From assembly GCF_009707545.1 (NCBI RefSeq), contig NZ_WLYK01000001.1, positions 1,364,001-1,428,000 on the forward strand: a stretch of DNA of 64,000 nt. The letters are read 5' to 3'. Source of the DNA: Nakamurella alba. Lineage in GTDB: Bacteria > Actinomycetota > Actinomycetes > Mycobacteriales > Nakamurellaceae. Within the stretch, counting starts at the first letter, position 1. Every line of letters starts with the position of its first letter. Below, one piece after another: positions 53,950-62,408 of the stretch. Both the position numbers and the translations under genes were made by a program. Below the pieces are notes generated by a model. That model saw nothing but the letters and a program-made list of their open reading frames with translations. It searched no databases and had not been told where the DNA came from.

Positions 53950-54026
53950 CTCCCGATCGTTCCGGTCCGGAATGATCGGGCGCGGACCCGGGCCGGACCG
54001 GCAAGGTGGATCACGAAGGAGGCACC

Positions 54027-54899
54027 GTGATCGCAGCACTGAACCGTCTGGTCGACGCCGTCGAGACGCAACTCGGCGAGGACATCAAGGTCGATGAGGT
54101 CGCTGCCGGCGTCGGCACGACCGAGTACCACCTCCGGCGGATGTTCTCGTCGCTGGCCGGCATGCCTGTGACGGAGTACGTGCGTCGGCGCCGGATGACC
54201 GTCGCCGCAGCGGATGTCGTGGCCGGCGACGGTCTGTTGGACATCGCAGTCCGGTACGGGTACGGCTCGACCGAGGCGTTCGGTCGGGCGTTCCGGATGG
54301 TGCACGGCAGCACGCCGGCCGAGGTGCAGCGTCACGGCGGCCCCCTTCGTTCACAACCGAGGCTCAGGTTCCGCCTGACCGTCGAAGGGAGCGACCCCAT
54401 GGACACCCGTATCACCGACCGACCCTCGTTCCGGCTGGTGGGTCACGCGACCCGCGTCCCGCTGATCCACCACGGCGTCAACCCGCACATCGCAGCTTTC
54501 GTCGCCGCCCTGCCCGCCGGCGAGCATCAGCGGCTCAAGGACTGCAGTGACACCGAGCCCGGTGGCCTGCTGCAGGTGACCGCCGACGTCGACCCCGATT
54601 ACACCGAGGGCACCAGTCTCACCTACCTGCACGGCGCAGCCGTCAGCGGGAACTCCGTGCTACCGGAGGATCTCGATGTGATCGAGGTCCCCGCCGGATC
54701 CTGGGCCGTGTTCCGCGCCACCGGGGCCTACCCGGACGCGTTGCAGCGGACCTGGGCGGCCACGGCCACCGACTGGTTCCCGTCGAACCCGTGGCGACTG
54801 CGCCCGGGACCGTCGATCGTCGCCGTGCTCGAGCGGGCCGACGACTTCAGTACTGCGACCACCGAGCTGTGGATGCCCGTCGAACGCGACCCGGGCTGA
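54027..54899 (+). CDS. AraC-family regulator with GyrI-like effector domain
   Basis: 290 residues from GTG 54027 with AAGGAGG 6 bases upstream. The N-terminal AraC DNA-binding part (LNRLVDAVETQLGEDIKVDEVAAGVGTTEYHLRRMFSSLAGMPVTEYVRRRRMTVAAADVV...YGYGSTEAFGRAFRMVHGSTPAEV) has both helix-turn-helix units. Residues 125-290 form a GyrI/Rob-type ligand-binding domain (PSFRLVGHATRVPL..LEVPAGSW-like IEVPAGSWAVFRATG). Such proteins often respond to toxic small molecules. Direct targets cannot be read, though the oxidoreductase upstream is a candidate. Confidence 0.9.
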   Translation: MIAALNRLVDAVETQLGEDIKVDEVAAGVGTTEYHLRRMFSSLAGMPVTEYVRRRRMTVAAADVVAGDGLLDIAVRYGYGSTEAFGRAFRMVHGSTPAEVQRHGGPLRSQPRLRFRLTVEGSDPMDTRITDRPSFRLVGHATRVPLIHHGVNPHIAAFVAALPAGEHQRLKDCSDTEPGGLLQVTADVDPDYTEGTSLTYLHGAAVSGNSVLPEDLDVIEVPAGSWAVFRATGAYPDALQRTWAATATDWFPSNPWRLRPGPSIVAVLERADDFSTATTELWMPVERDPG

Positions 54900-54919
54900 C
54901 CCGGGCAGACCCAACCTGA

Positions 54920-55660
54920 TCAGCCTTCGGTCTGTCGCTGTTCCTGCTCCAGCCGGTCCAGATGCAGGTCGGCGGAGAGGAAGTCGGCGGACTCCGGCAG
55001 GATCAGGTGCAGTTGGGTGATGGGGGAGATCGACACCCGACCCTCCGAGAGCACCAGGTCGAGGACGTGGCCACCGCGGGCCCGGGCGTCGTCGACGTAG
55101 TGCAGGTGGTAACCGACCACCGAGATGCCGGCCTCGAACTTCGGGGTCCGGAAGCCGACGACGGTGCCGGTGGTCGCCGTCAACGACGACTCCGTCTGGT
55201 GCGCGGTGACCTCGACGAACGGCACGTACGGCTGGTGCTGCTCGCTGACGGTCCGGGTGCGGACCGCGGTGAAGGTGCCGTCGACACGGACCGCGACAGA
55301 AGCGTTCTCGCCGCCGGAGGCGGCATCGATCCGCGCCTCCAGGGCGTCGAGGGTCATCGGCCCGGTGACGTCGAAGGCAATCCGATCGTGGAAGCGGGTG
55401 ACGGCGGCGAACGGCGTGTGCGCGGCGCCGTCGGCCGGGGTGACCGTGCCGTCGCTGCGCAGGTGATGGCAGACGCCGTCGAGGACCACCATCTCGCCGT
55501 CGAGATGGTTGAAGGTGCCCAGCCCGAAGTCGCCGTGCCGCAGCAACTGCTCGACGGTGACGTCTCCGTCGTAGATCCCGGCGAGAAGCGCTGCGAAGGT
55601 CGAGGTCTGGTACACCGAATAGTCGTCGCGGTGGTCGACCTGCAGCTCTGTTGATGTCAT
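54920..55660 (-). CDS. budA: Alpha-acetolactate decarboxylase
   Basis: 246 residues from ATG 55660. Converts alpha-acetolactate to acetoin, diverting pyruvate from acids. YQTSTFAALLAGIYDGDVTVEQLLRHGDFGLGTFNHLDGEMVVLDG is the conserved N-terminal core; the metal histidines are in GYHLHYVDDARARGGHVLDL (HxH plus a third His), and PFAAVTRF is also typical. No acetolactate synthase or butanediol dehydrogenase is adjacent. It stands alone on the minus strand. Confidence 0.93.
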   Translation of the reverse strand: MTSTELQVDHRDDYSVYQTSTFAALLAGIYDGDVTVEQLLRHGDFGLGTFNHLDGEMVVLDGVCHHLRSDGTVTPADGAAHTPFAAVTRFHDRIAFDVTGPMTLDALEARIDAASGGENASVAVRVDGTFTAVRTRTVSEQHQPYVPFVEVTAHQTESSLTATTGTVVGFRTPKFEAGISVVGYHLHYVDDARARGGHVLDLVLSEGRVSISPITQLHLILPESADFLSADLHLDRLEQEQRQTEG

Positions 55661-55735
55661 TGCGCCATCCAACACCGTGCGTACCGCCGGGCCGATGTGA
55701 CCACCCGTTGCGGAGGGCGACATCCGGCTGACTCC

Positions 55736-55783
55736 TTGACAGGTGCAGAGGACATCCTGCAGCCTTGGTAGGTCGACCAACCA
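55736..55783 (+). promoter_or_regulatory. Promoter and operator of TetR-CocE operon
   Basis: TTGACA at 55736-55741 is a good -35. The near-perfect palindrome TGGTAGGTCGACCAACCA (55766-55783, perfect GGTCGACC core) lies just downstream, where it would overlap or follow a weak -10 (CAGCCT, 55760-55765) and the transcript start. It is a likely TetR autoregulatory site. Confidence 0.6.
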
Positions 55784-55806
55784 GAGAGCGAGCCAAAGGG
55801 GAGTGC

Positions 55807-56364
55807 ATGACGGACAAGCGCTCCGACATCGTCGCAGCGTCCGTCGAACTGGTGCAGCAGGACGGCCTTGCCGGGTTGACCCAGCCCCGGGTGGCCCGGC
55901 GGATCGGGCTGCGGCAGAGCCACATCACGTACTACTTCCCGACGCGGGACGACCTGGTGGCGGCCGTGGCTGCGTCGGCCGTGGAGCGACGGATCGGGGC
56001 TCTCGCCCGGATGCTCTCGGCGCCGACGGTCGAGGAGAAGATCGGCGTGCTGGTCTCTGTGCTGCTCGATCCCGGGCAGACCCGGGTACTGCTCGCGCTC
56101 ACCCAGATCGCGGACACCACGCCCGAGCTGCGGTCGCACTTCGGGGCCCTCGCCGCCGGTATCGGACCGATCGCCGCCGATCTGCTGTCGGCCGCAGGTG
56201 CCGAGGTCTCGGCCGAGGCGATCGCGCTCCTGCAGACCACCTCGACCGGGTTGGCCGTCGTCGCCCTGGCCAACGGCGCAGGCGACGAACGCACCACCAT
56301 CCTGCTTCTCCACCGACTCGTGCACTCCTTCCCTTCCCGACAGACGGACAAGGACCCGACGTGA
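55807..56364 (+). CDS. TetR-family transcriptional regulator
   Basis: 185 residues from ATG 55807 (AAGGGGAG upstream). The N-terminal TetR helix-turn-helix is KRSDIVAASVELVQQDGLAGLTQPRVARRIGLRQSHITYYFPTRDDLVAAVAASA (the HITYYFPTRDDL motif). The C-terminal ligand domain is helical (VLVSVLLDPGQTRVLLALTQIADTTPELRSHFG). The stop overlaps the CocE start (GTGA), so it is coupled to the hydrolase it probably controls. Confidence 0.92.
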   Translation: MTDKRSDIVAASVELVQQDGLAGLTQPRVARRIGLRQSHITYYFPTRDDLVAAVAASAVERRIGALARMLSAPTVEEKIGVLVSVLLDPGQTRVLLALTQIADTTPELRSHFGALAAGIGPIAADLLSAAGAEVSAEAIALLQTTSTGLAVVALANGAGDERTTILLLHRLVHSFPSRQTDKDPT

Positions 56365-58130
56365 TCCGACTCAAGCCCTCCACCGCCGGCCGCCAGTACG
56401 CGGGGTGGACCCCCGACAGCGTGGCCATGTCCGGACTCGGAAGCAGAACGCTTGCCGATCAACGTATCCCGGTGGACGGTGACATCACACTGCATGCGGA
56501 CGTGTACGTGCCGAAGGTCGACGGGCGCTACCCGGCGGTGGTGTCGTTCGGCGCGTACTCGACGGAGCTGCACACCGCCGGTGCACCGACCGGCAGCAAC
56601 GAGATCGGTTCCCCACCGGTGTTCACCGACCGGGGGTACTGCCCGGTGATCGTCGAGCGCCGCGGCATGGGCCGCTCCGGTGGCGAGCAGGGCCCGTTCT
56701 TCGGGGTGCAGGACATCGACGACCACGAGGCGGTGATCGCCTGGGCGGCCGGTCAGCCGTGGTGCAACGGCGAGGTGGTGCTGTTCGGCACCTCCTACTA
56801 CGGCATGACCCAGCCGATGGTCGCCGCACGTCGTCCACCGGCGCTGAAGGCATTCTTCGCCAACGAGATCTGCACCGATCCGTACCGGCACATCATCAAC
56901 TTCGGCGGAGTGCCCGGGCTCTACTTCATGGATCTGTGGATGGGGGCCAACTTCACCGAGAAGATGCAGGATCTGCGGGTCAGCCCGCAGAAGCGTGCGC
57001 TGCTCAGCCATCTCACCAACGGCCCGATGCACCCGCTGCTGGAGAAGGTGGTGCACCGCAAGGTCGACGACCTCTTCACCCACTTCATGTCGGCCACGCC
57101 GGTCGAGTCGGTGCGGCGCACCTTCGTGGACTGGGTGTTCGACGCGAAGACGAGGGAGGCGGGTCTGGTGGCCGAAGGTGTCGGTGACCATCTCGGCCAC
57201 ATCGATGTGCCCTTCGTGGTGGTGCAGAACCTGGGTTACTTCAACCTGCACCAGTTCGGCAGCTACGAACTCTTCGAAAAGGCCGGGACCCCGGCGGACC
57301 GGAAATGGATGATCCTCGGGCCCGCGGAGTACCTGCTCCCGGTGTACTCCTGGCAGGAGGAGGCATTGGCGTTCTTCGACCACGTCCTGCGATCCACCGA
57401 CAACGGCTACGACGGACAGGCGCCCGTTCGCTTCTGGGTCGAGGGTGCCGAGACCTTCGACACCTCGGCGACGTTCCCCCCGCCGTCCGCGCGGATGCAG
57501 CGGCTGTACCTGGCGTCCGGAGGCGTGTTGAGCGATGTCGAGCCGGAGGCCGGCAGCGACAGCTGGATCGGGATCCCGATCGGGCTGCCGGTGATCGGTG
57601 GTCTGGATGAGATCGAGCACCAGCTTCTGACCTTCGAACTACCGGTGGAGGACGACACCGAGCTGGCCGGTGCGGTCACCGCCGACCTGACGTTCAGCTG
57701 CAACGAGATCGACTCGTACGTCATCGCCCGACTGTCCAGGATCGATGCCGAAGGGATCCGGCACCACCTGTCGATGGGTGCCGTCCGGCCGACCGCGGCG
57801 TCGGCGGACCCCGGGCGGGGCAGCTCTGTCGAGATCGCCCACGACACCGGGAGGCGTCAGGCGTTGACACCCGGCGAGCCGGTGCACCTGCGGTTCAGCC
57901 TGACTCCGGTCCCGGTGCGACTGCAGGCCGGTGATCGACTCCGACTGGACGTCGGGAGCCGTTCGGATCTGCTCCGTCAGAGCCCGGCCGACGGGTACGT
58001 CCAGTTCGATCTGCCGGTTCCGCCCTACCTCTGCCGCAACACCCTGCACTTCGGCGGTGCCAGCTGGATCGAGGTGGACCGGATCAGGCCGGCCCGGGCA
58101 GCGAACCTCTCCACGCGCCCCGGGCGGTGA
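56361..58130 (+). CDS. CocE/NonD-family alpha/beta hydrolase (S15-like), first copy
   Basis: 589 residues from GTG 56361. RIPVDGDITLHADVYVPKVDGRYPAVVSFGAYS is the family start and GRSGGEQGPF the loop. The nucleophile elbow is VLFGTSYYGMTQ (GxSYxG), and DHVLRSTDN plus DLPVPPYLCRNTLHFGG belong to the C-terminal jelly-roll domain (XPP-C type). Such enzymes hydrolyse esters or acyl-peptides, e.g. cocaine esterase; the substrate is unknown. Coupled to TetR. The 3' end overlaps the convergent transporter gene by 47 bases. Confidence 0.9.
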   Translation: MIRLKPSTAGRQYAGWTPDSVAMSGLGSRTLADQRIPVDGDITLHADVYVPKVDGRYPAVVSFGAYSTELHTAGAPTGSNEIGSPPVFTDRGYCPVIVERRGMGRSGGEQGPFFGVQDIDDHEAVIAWAAGQPWCNGEVVLFGTSYYGMTQPMVAARRPPALKAFFANEICTDPYRHIINFGGVPGLYFMDLWMGANFTEKMQDLRVSPQKRALLSHLTNGPMHPLLEKVVHRKVDDLFTHFMSATPVESVRRTFVDWVFDAKTREAGLVAEGVGDHLGHIDVPFVVVQNLGYFNLHQFGSYELFEKAGTPADRKWMILGPAEYLLPVYSWQEEALAFFDHVLRSTDNGYDGQAPVRFWVEGAETFDTSATFPPPSARMQRLYLASGGVLSDVEPEAGSDSWIGIPIGLPVIGGLDEIEHQLLTFELPVEDDTELAGAVTADLTFSCNEIDSYVIARLSRIDAEGIRHHLSMGAVRPTAASADPGRGSSVEIAHDTGRRQALTPGEPVHLRFSLTPVPVRLQAGDRLRLDVGSRSDLLRQSPADGYVQFDLPVPPYLCRNTLHFGGASWIEVDRIRPARAANLSTRPGR

Positions 58131-59208
58131 TGATGGCGACCGTCGCCCACGCGCCGAGCAGGACGACGTACAGCACCACGGCCAGCCCGTGCACGACGGT
58201 GGATCCGGCGGTCGTCCCGAGGGCCGATGCGCCGGTGACGCAGGTACCGACCGGGAAGGTGAAGCTCCACCAGGTGAGCGAGAAGCGCAGGCCGCGCCGC
58301 CCGGCGTGCACCGTCAGCGCGATCGCCAGGGCGAACATCAGGGCGCCGAAGCCGCCCATCACCATCCCGAACACCAGGCCGAAGATTCGCAGGCCGCCGG
58401 CGTACGGAGCGGGCAGGACGTCGCCGGCACCGGCGCCGAGGAGGTTGGCCGCGGTGACGGACTGGCCAATCATGCCGAGGGTGATCCACACCGTCGGCGC
58501 CGCCTGCAGCGCCGGCAGACCGCCGTGGACGAGTCGCGAATAGATCATCGTGATCGTGATCATCCCGAGCAGCAGGCTCATCCCGAACATCGCGTAGCAG
58601 GCGATGAGCAGCGTCAACCGGGCCTGCCCGGCCGGGACGTGCGGCAGCAGCAGGGCTCCGGTGGATGCCGAGACCATTGGCGGGACGATCGGCATGAGCC
58701 AGGCGGGGAGCGCCACGGCCTTCGCGTGGTCATGGCGGGTGATCATCCGGAACGGCACCCACAGACTGGTGCCCAGCCCGATGATCGTCCCGGTGGTCCA
58801 CAGCGCGAGGTCGACCACCACGGCGGCGTGCAGGCCGATGACGTCCCGGCCGACGAGCAGGGTGCCGGCCCCGACGGTGAGGATCGCCATCGGCAGGGCG
58901 CCGTAGAACTGGACCATCACCGGGTGCCGGGCATATCCGCGAGCGTTGTCGGGGTGCCGTCGCCAGTGCAGCAGGAAGGCCGTGCCGATGGTCGCCAGCA
59001 TCAGCACGGCCAGCACCCAGATGGCCAGGGTGAACGCCCGCAGCGGCCCAGGATGCCAGGGGAGGCCGGCCGCTGCGTTGGCGACGATGCCCGTGCCCAT
59101 CACCGCGGCGAACCAGTTCGGGGTGATGTGCTCGAACACCCGCGCGGTGTCGGGCCGCTCGCGGAGCCGGGCCGGCTGGTGCGGGCGGGCGATGGTCGGG
59201 GTGCTCAC
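58084..59208 (-). CDS. TDT/SLAC1-family anion transporter (TehA-like)
   Basis: 374 residues with about 10 membrane helices. TPNWFAAVMGTGIVANAA is the signature start of tellurite-resistance/dicarboxylate transporter (TDT) proteins, and FSLTWWSFTFPVGTCVTGASALG another landmark. Relatives move sulfite, malate or other small anions. Downstream of the LysR gene on the same strand, 105 bases away, with a LysR-type site (ACAAG-N5-CTTGT) in between. Its last 47 bases overlap the first CocE gene tail-to-tail. Confidence 0.88.
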   Translation of the reverse strand: MSTPTIARPHQPARLRERPDTARVFEHITPNWFAAVMGTGIVANAAAGLPWHPGPLRAFTLAIWVLAVLMLATIGTAFLLHWRRHPDNARGYARHPVMVQFYGALPMAILTVGAGTLLVGRDVIGLHAAVVVDLALWTTGTIIGLGTSLWVPFRMITRHDHAKAVALPAWLMPIVPPMVSASTGALLLPHVPAGQARLTLLIACYAMFGMSLLLGMITITMIYSRLVHGGLPALQAAPTVWITLGMIGQSVTAANLLGAGAGDVLPAPYAGGLRIFGLVFGMVMGGFGALMFALAIALTVHAGRRGLRFSLTWWSFTFPVGTCVTGASALGTTAGSTVVHGLAVVLYVVLLGAWATVAIITARGAWRGSLPGPA

Positions 59209-59265
59209 CCTTCGACCCTGCCCGCGACCGGCCGTGCGGCGCTACGTGAGCGTGCCTGTGAGGTG

Positions 59266-59280
59266 ACAAGGTCACCTTGT
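59266..59280. promoter_or_regulatory. LysR-type site 1: ACAAG-N5-CTTGT
   Basis: An exact 5-bp inverted repeat with 5-base spacer, 58 bases upstream of the transporter start. The local dyad extends to ACAAGGT-C-ACCTTGT. The same half-sites and spacing recur upstream of the LysR gene (60281-60295). Confidence 0.65.
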
Positions 59281-59313
59281 ATCAAGACGGACTTGTACGA
59301 ACTCACCCCGGTG

Positions 59314-60228
59314 TCAGGCAGTCGGTCGACGGGATCCGAGGTGGGCGACCAGGTCGCGCGCCACTCCTGCCGGTGGCGCGCTGCCGCCAACCCAGGCAGC
59401 TCGGAGCGCCCGCCGGAGATCAACGCCCGGCAGGGGGATCTCGACCAGGCGACCGGCTCTGACGTCCTCATCCACCGCGAGCCGGCTGAGCACGGCCGGT
59501 CCGGCGCCGGCCGCGACCGCGGCCCGCACCGCCGTGGTGGAGGACAACGACATCAGCGCGGGCCGGAGTCGGAACCCCGGCCCTTCCACCCGGCGGAGTG
59601 CGTGCAGCAGGGCCTCCCTGGTGCCGGACCCGGTCTCCCGGGAGACGATGGCGGTGTCGGCGAGCAGGTGGGCGTCGAGGACGAATCCGCGCCGGGTCCA
59701 GGGGTGACCGGGCGGAACGACGACGACCAGTTCGTCCCGCGCGACGGTCCGGCTCCGCACATCGGTGAGGACGCCGGGCTTCTCGACGAAACCGAGATCG
59801 ACCTCACCGGCGCGGAGGAGTTCGAGGACCTGGTCGCTGTTGGTCGCCACCACCTGGATCTCGGGGTTCGGCCGGCCGGGTGACCGGACGCCGACCAGCC
59901 AGCCGGGCAGCAGGTGCTCGGCGATGGTGAGGCTCGCGGCGATCCTGATGTGGGCCTGACCGTCGTCCCGCAGCGTGGCCAAACCGGAGTCCAGCTCCGC
60001 CGCCACGTCCAGCAGCCGGTGGGCCCACTCCGCGACGGTGCTGCCGGCCTTCGTCATGGAGATCCCCTGGCGGGTGCGCAATATCAGCGGCACACCGACC
60101 AACGACTCGAGGCCGGCGACGCGGGCCGAGACCGCCTGCTGGCTCACCCCGAGAGCCTTGGCCGCCGCGTTGAGGCTCGGCGAGCGGGCGACCGTGACCA
60201 GCACCTGCAGTGCGGTCAGCTCCGGCAT
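59314..60228 (-). CDS. LysR-family transcriptional regulator
   Basis: 304 residues from ATG 60228 (GTG 60243 is an alternative). The N-terminal helix-turn-helix reads ELTALQVLVTVARSPSLNAAAKALGVSQQAVSARVAGLESLVGVPLILRT. The ligand domain has ELVVVVPPGHPWTRRG and SRETGSGTREALLHAL, resembling sensors of small anions or amino acids such as CysB/CbbR-type. The enormous in-frame extension to 62313 is antisense to the second CocE gene and is not real. Two identical ACAAG-N5-CTTGT sites flank the gene, suggesting control of itself, the TDT transporter and the divergent CocE gene. Confidence 0.92.
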   Translation of the reverse strand: MPELTALQVLVTVARSPSLNAAAKALGVSQQAVSARVAGLESLVGVPLILRTRQGISMTKAGSTVAEWAHRLLDVAAELDSGLATLRDDGQAHIRIAASLTIAEHLLPGWLVGVRSPGRPNPEIQVVATNSDQVLELLRAGEVDLGFVEKPGVLTDVRSRTVARDELVVVVPPGHPWTRRGFVLDAHLLADTAIVSRETGSGTREALLHALRRVEGPGFRLRPALMSLSSTTAVRAAVAAGAGPAVLSRLAVDEDVRAGRLVEIPLPGVDLRRALRAAWVGGSAPPAGVARDLVAHLGSRRPTA

Positions 60229-60280
60229 GCGGCTGCTGAGCACGGCGCCTCCCGGGTCGGTGATCGAACCCGGCCAGGTT

Positions 60281-60295
60281 ACAAGGGGGTCTTGT
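60281..60295. promoter_or_regulatory. LysR-type site 2: ACAAG-N5-CTTGT
   Basis: Same half-sites and spacing as site 1, in the divergent region between the LysR gene (start 60228) and the second CocE gene (start 60388). Confidence 0.65.
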
Positions 60296-60387
60296 CGGCA
60301 GAACCGCGACCTGTCTGGGGTCCGAACGTCCGGAAGAACCCCTGGTGAAACACTCCTTTGCGCCCCCCACGCCCAGGAGGAGTTGAC

Positions 60388-62106
60388 ATGACCAGGTCGG
60401 CCGATGCCCCGATCAGCCCGTCGACGAGTGTGATGTCCCCCGAGCGACCCTGGCGACGACCCGGCGCCGCGCGGTACGCCATGGCCCGACTCCGTGGTCT
60501 TCGACGGCCGCAGGTCACCGTGTACGAGGCACCCCGGGTGGTCGTCGACAACGACCTGCCGATCCCGACCCGCGACGGAACCGTGCTGCGCGCCAACGTC
60601 TACCGTCCGCAGGGCGCGGGTCCCTGGCCGGTCATCGTCTGCGCGCACCCCTACGGCAAGGACAACCTGCCGGCCCGCGGTCGGAACGGTTGGAGGCTGC
60701 CCCCGCAGTACCGGATGATGCGGCAGACGTCCCCGGTGCGGATCTCGCAGTACACCAGTTGGGAAGCCCCGGACCCGGCCTACTGGACCGACCACGGCTA
60801 CGTGGTGGTCAACGCCGACCTCCGCGGCTCCGGTACCTCCGAAGGTGTCGGCACACTCCTGTCCGCGCAGGAGGGCCGGGATGTCGCCGACATCATCCAG
60901 TGGGCGTCCGAGCAGCCCTGGAGCACCGGCTCCGTCGGCATGATCGGCGTCTCCTACCTGGCGATCACCCAGTACTCCGGCGCCGCCGAACGTCCGGACG
61001 CGTTGCGGTGCATCGTGCCCTGGGAAGGTTTCACCGACCCCTACCGGGATCTGATGCGACCCGGCGGCGTCCGGGAGAACGGTTTCCTGAAGTTGTGGAC
61101 CGCCCTGATGACGGCGTCCGAGACGGTCAACCTCGAGAAGGCCGCCCGCATCCATCCGACCCGCGACGACTGGTGGACATCGCTCGTCCGCGACATCAGC
61201 AACATCCAGGTGCCGGTGCTGCTGTGCACGTCGTTCTCGGACAACAACCTGCACAGTCGTGGCACCTTCCGTGCGTTCGAAACCGTCAGCAGCACAGACC
61301 GTTTCGCGTGGACTCACCGATCGGGGAAGTGGTCCACTTTCTACTCCGACGAGGCGAAGGAGGCACAACTCGCGTTCTTCGACCACTTCCTTGCGGACCG
61401 GGCACCCCGACCCGACCTGCCGGCGGTGCGCCTGGAGGTCAGGGACAGCCGCGACACCGTCACCGTCGTCCGCCGCGAGGACGCCTGGCCACTGGCCCGC
61501 ACCCTGTGGACCCCTTGGTACCTCGACAACGGCAGGCTGGGCGACCACCCGTCGACGCACGCCGGAACCGCGCGCTTCGACCTGCGCCGCCAAGGACTGT
61601 CCTTCCGGCGCACGCTCGGACGCGACCTGGAACTGACCGGTGCGATGGCACTGCGCATCTGGATCGAACTCGACGGCACCACCGACGCCGATCTGTACGT
61701 CGGCGTCGAGAAGTGGCGCAACGGCAGGTATGTGCCCTTCGAGGGCTCGTACGGATTCGGTCGCGATCGGGTCACGACCGGGTGGCAGCGGGTCTCGATG
61801 CGCGAGCTCGACGAAGAGAAGTCGCGTCCCGGGCGTCCGGAGCACACGTTCGACCGCCCGCAGCCGATGACCACCGGAGAGGTGGTCCCCGTCGACGTCG
61901 CCCTCGGGCCTTCGGCGACCAGCTTCCGCTCGGGTGACGAGATCCGTCTTGTCATCGCCGGTCGTTGGCTGTGGCCGTCGAATCCGTTGACCGGGCAGTT
62001 CCCCGCCCACTACGCCCGCGGTCCTCGCGGTCGTGCGACCCTGCACTGGGGACCCGAACGTCCGGCTGCGCTCACCGTGCCGGTCATCCCGAGCTCGGAA
62101 TTCTGA
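60388..62106 (+). CDS. CocE/NonD-family alpha/beta hydrolase (S15-like), second copy
   Basis: 572 residues from ATG 60388 (CAGGAGGAG upstream; an in-frame codon at 60358 lacks this). VDNDLPIPTRDGTVLRANVYRPQGAGPWPVIVCAHPYGKD and DLRGSGTSEGVGTLLS are typical, the nucleophile elbow is GMIGVSYLAITQ (GxSYxx), and TPWYLDNGRLG to IRLVIAGRWLWPSNPL forms the C-terminal beta domain. Only distantly similar to the first copy. Divergent from the LysR regulator with a LysR site between, so it is probably induced with the TDT transporter. Substrate unknown. Confidence 0.9.
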   Translation: MTRSADAPISPSTSVMSPERPWRRPGAARYAMARLRGLRRPQVTVYEAPRVVVDNDLPIPTRDGTVLRANVYRPQGAGPWPVIVCAHPYGKDNLPARGRNGWRLPPQYRMMRQTSPVRISQYTSWEAPDPAYWTDHGYVVVNADLRGSGTSEGVGTLLSAQEGRDVADIIQWASEQPWSTGSVGMIGVSYLAITQYSGAAERPDALRCIVPWEGFTDPYRDLMRPGGVRENGFLKLWTALMTASETVNLEKAARIHPTRDDWWTSLVRDISNIQVPVLLCTSFSDNNLHSRGTFRAFETVSSTDRFAWTHRSGKWSTFYSDEAKEAQLAFFDHFLADRAPRPDLPAVRLEVRDSRDTVTVVRREDAWPLARTLWTPWYLDNGRLGDHPSTHAGTARFDLRRQGLSFRRTLGRDLELTGAMALRIWIELDGTTDADLYVGVEKWRNGRYVPFEGSYGFGRDRVTTGWQRVSMRELDEEKSRPGRPEHTFDRPQPMTTGEVVPVDVALGPSATSFRSGDEIRLVIAGRWLWPSNPLTGQFPAHYARGPRGRATLHWGPERPAALTVPVIPSSEF

Positions 62107-62408
62107 GCCAGGGGAGCGGAGCGTCACCCTTCGGAGTTGCTCGGATGCGGTGAGCAGTTCCTCCTTCCGGGGAACGATCGAGATCGCAAAGGTATGTAAA
62201 AGAGACAAACCACGCGCTATCTTCTGCGCCGGGGGAGTGAGGCCGCCATGGATCGGCCCCTGGTACCAGCGGTGATGGAAGCAGCCTGTCACCGGCTCCA
62301 CGGAAGAGGCCACGTCGGGGTGCCCTGCGTTCGAGGGTCATGCCGGGGTGGGACGGCCGCGGTCTCTTCTGCCATCTGCCGTCGACGTCAGAACCGGAGA
62401 GAGAACAC
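62107..62408. other. 302-base leader region upstream of the vWD gene, no gene
   Basis: Contains an unusually A-rich stretch (about 62185-62215) in otherwise GC-rich DNA. GGAAC at 62171 followed after 15 bases by GGTATG at 62191 could be an alternative-sigma promoter, weakly supported. I looked for a c-di-AMP (ydaO) or other riboswitch core and did not find one. Confidence 0.35.

Noticed and set aside
59314-62313. 999-residue minus-strand open frame
   Set aside because: Only the part up to 60228 is a LysR protein. The rest is antisense to the CocE gene with its clear ribosome site and catalytic motif.
62107-62408. c-di-AMP or other riboswitch before the secreted vWD gene
   Set aside because: The conserved core elements of ydaO-type riboswitches were not found; only the A-rich patch stands out.
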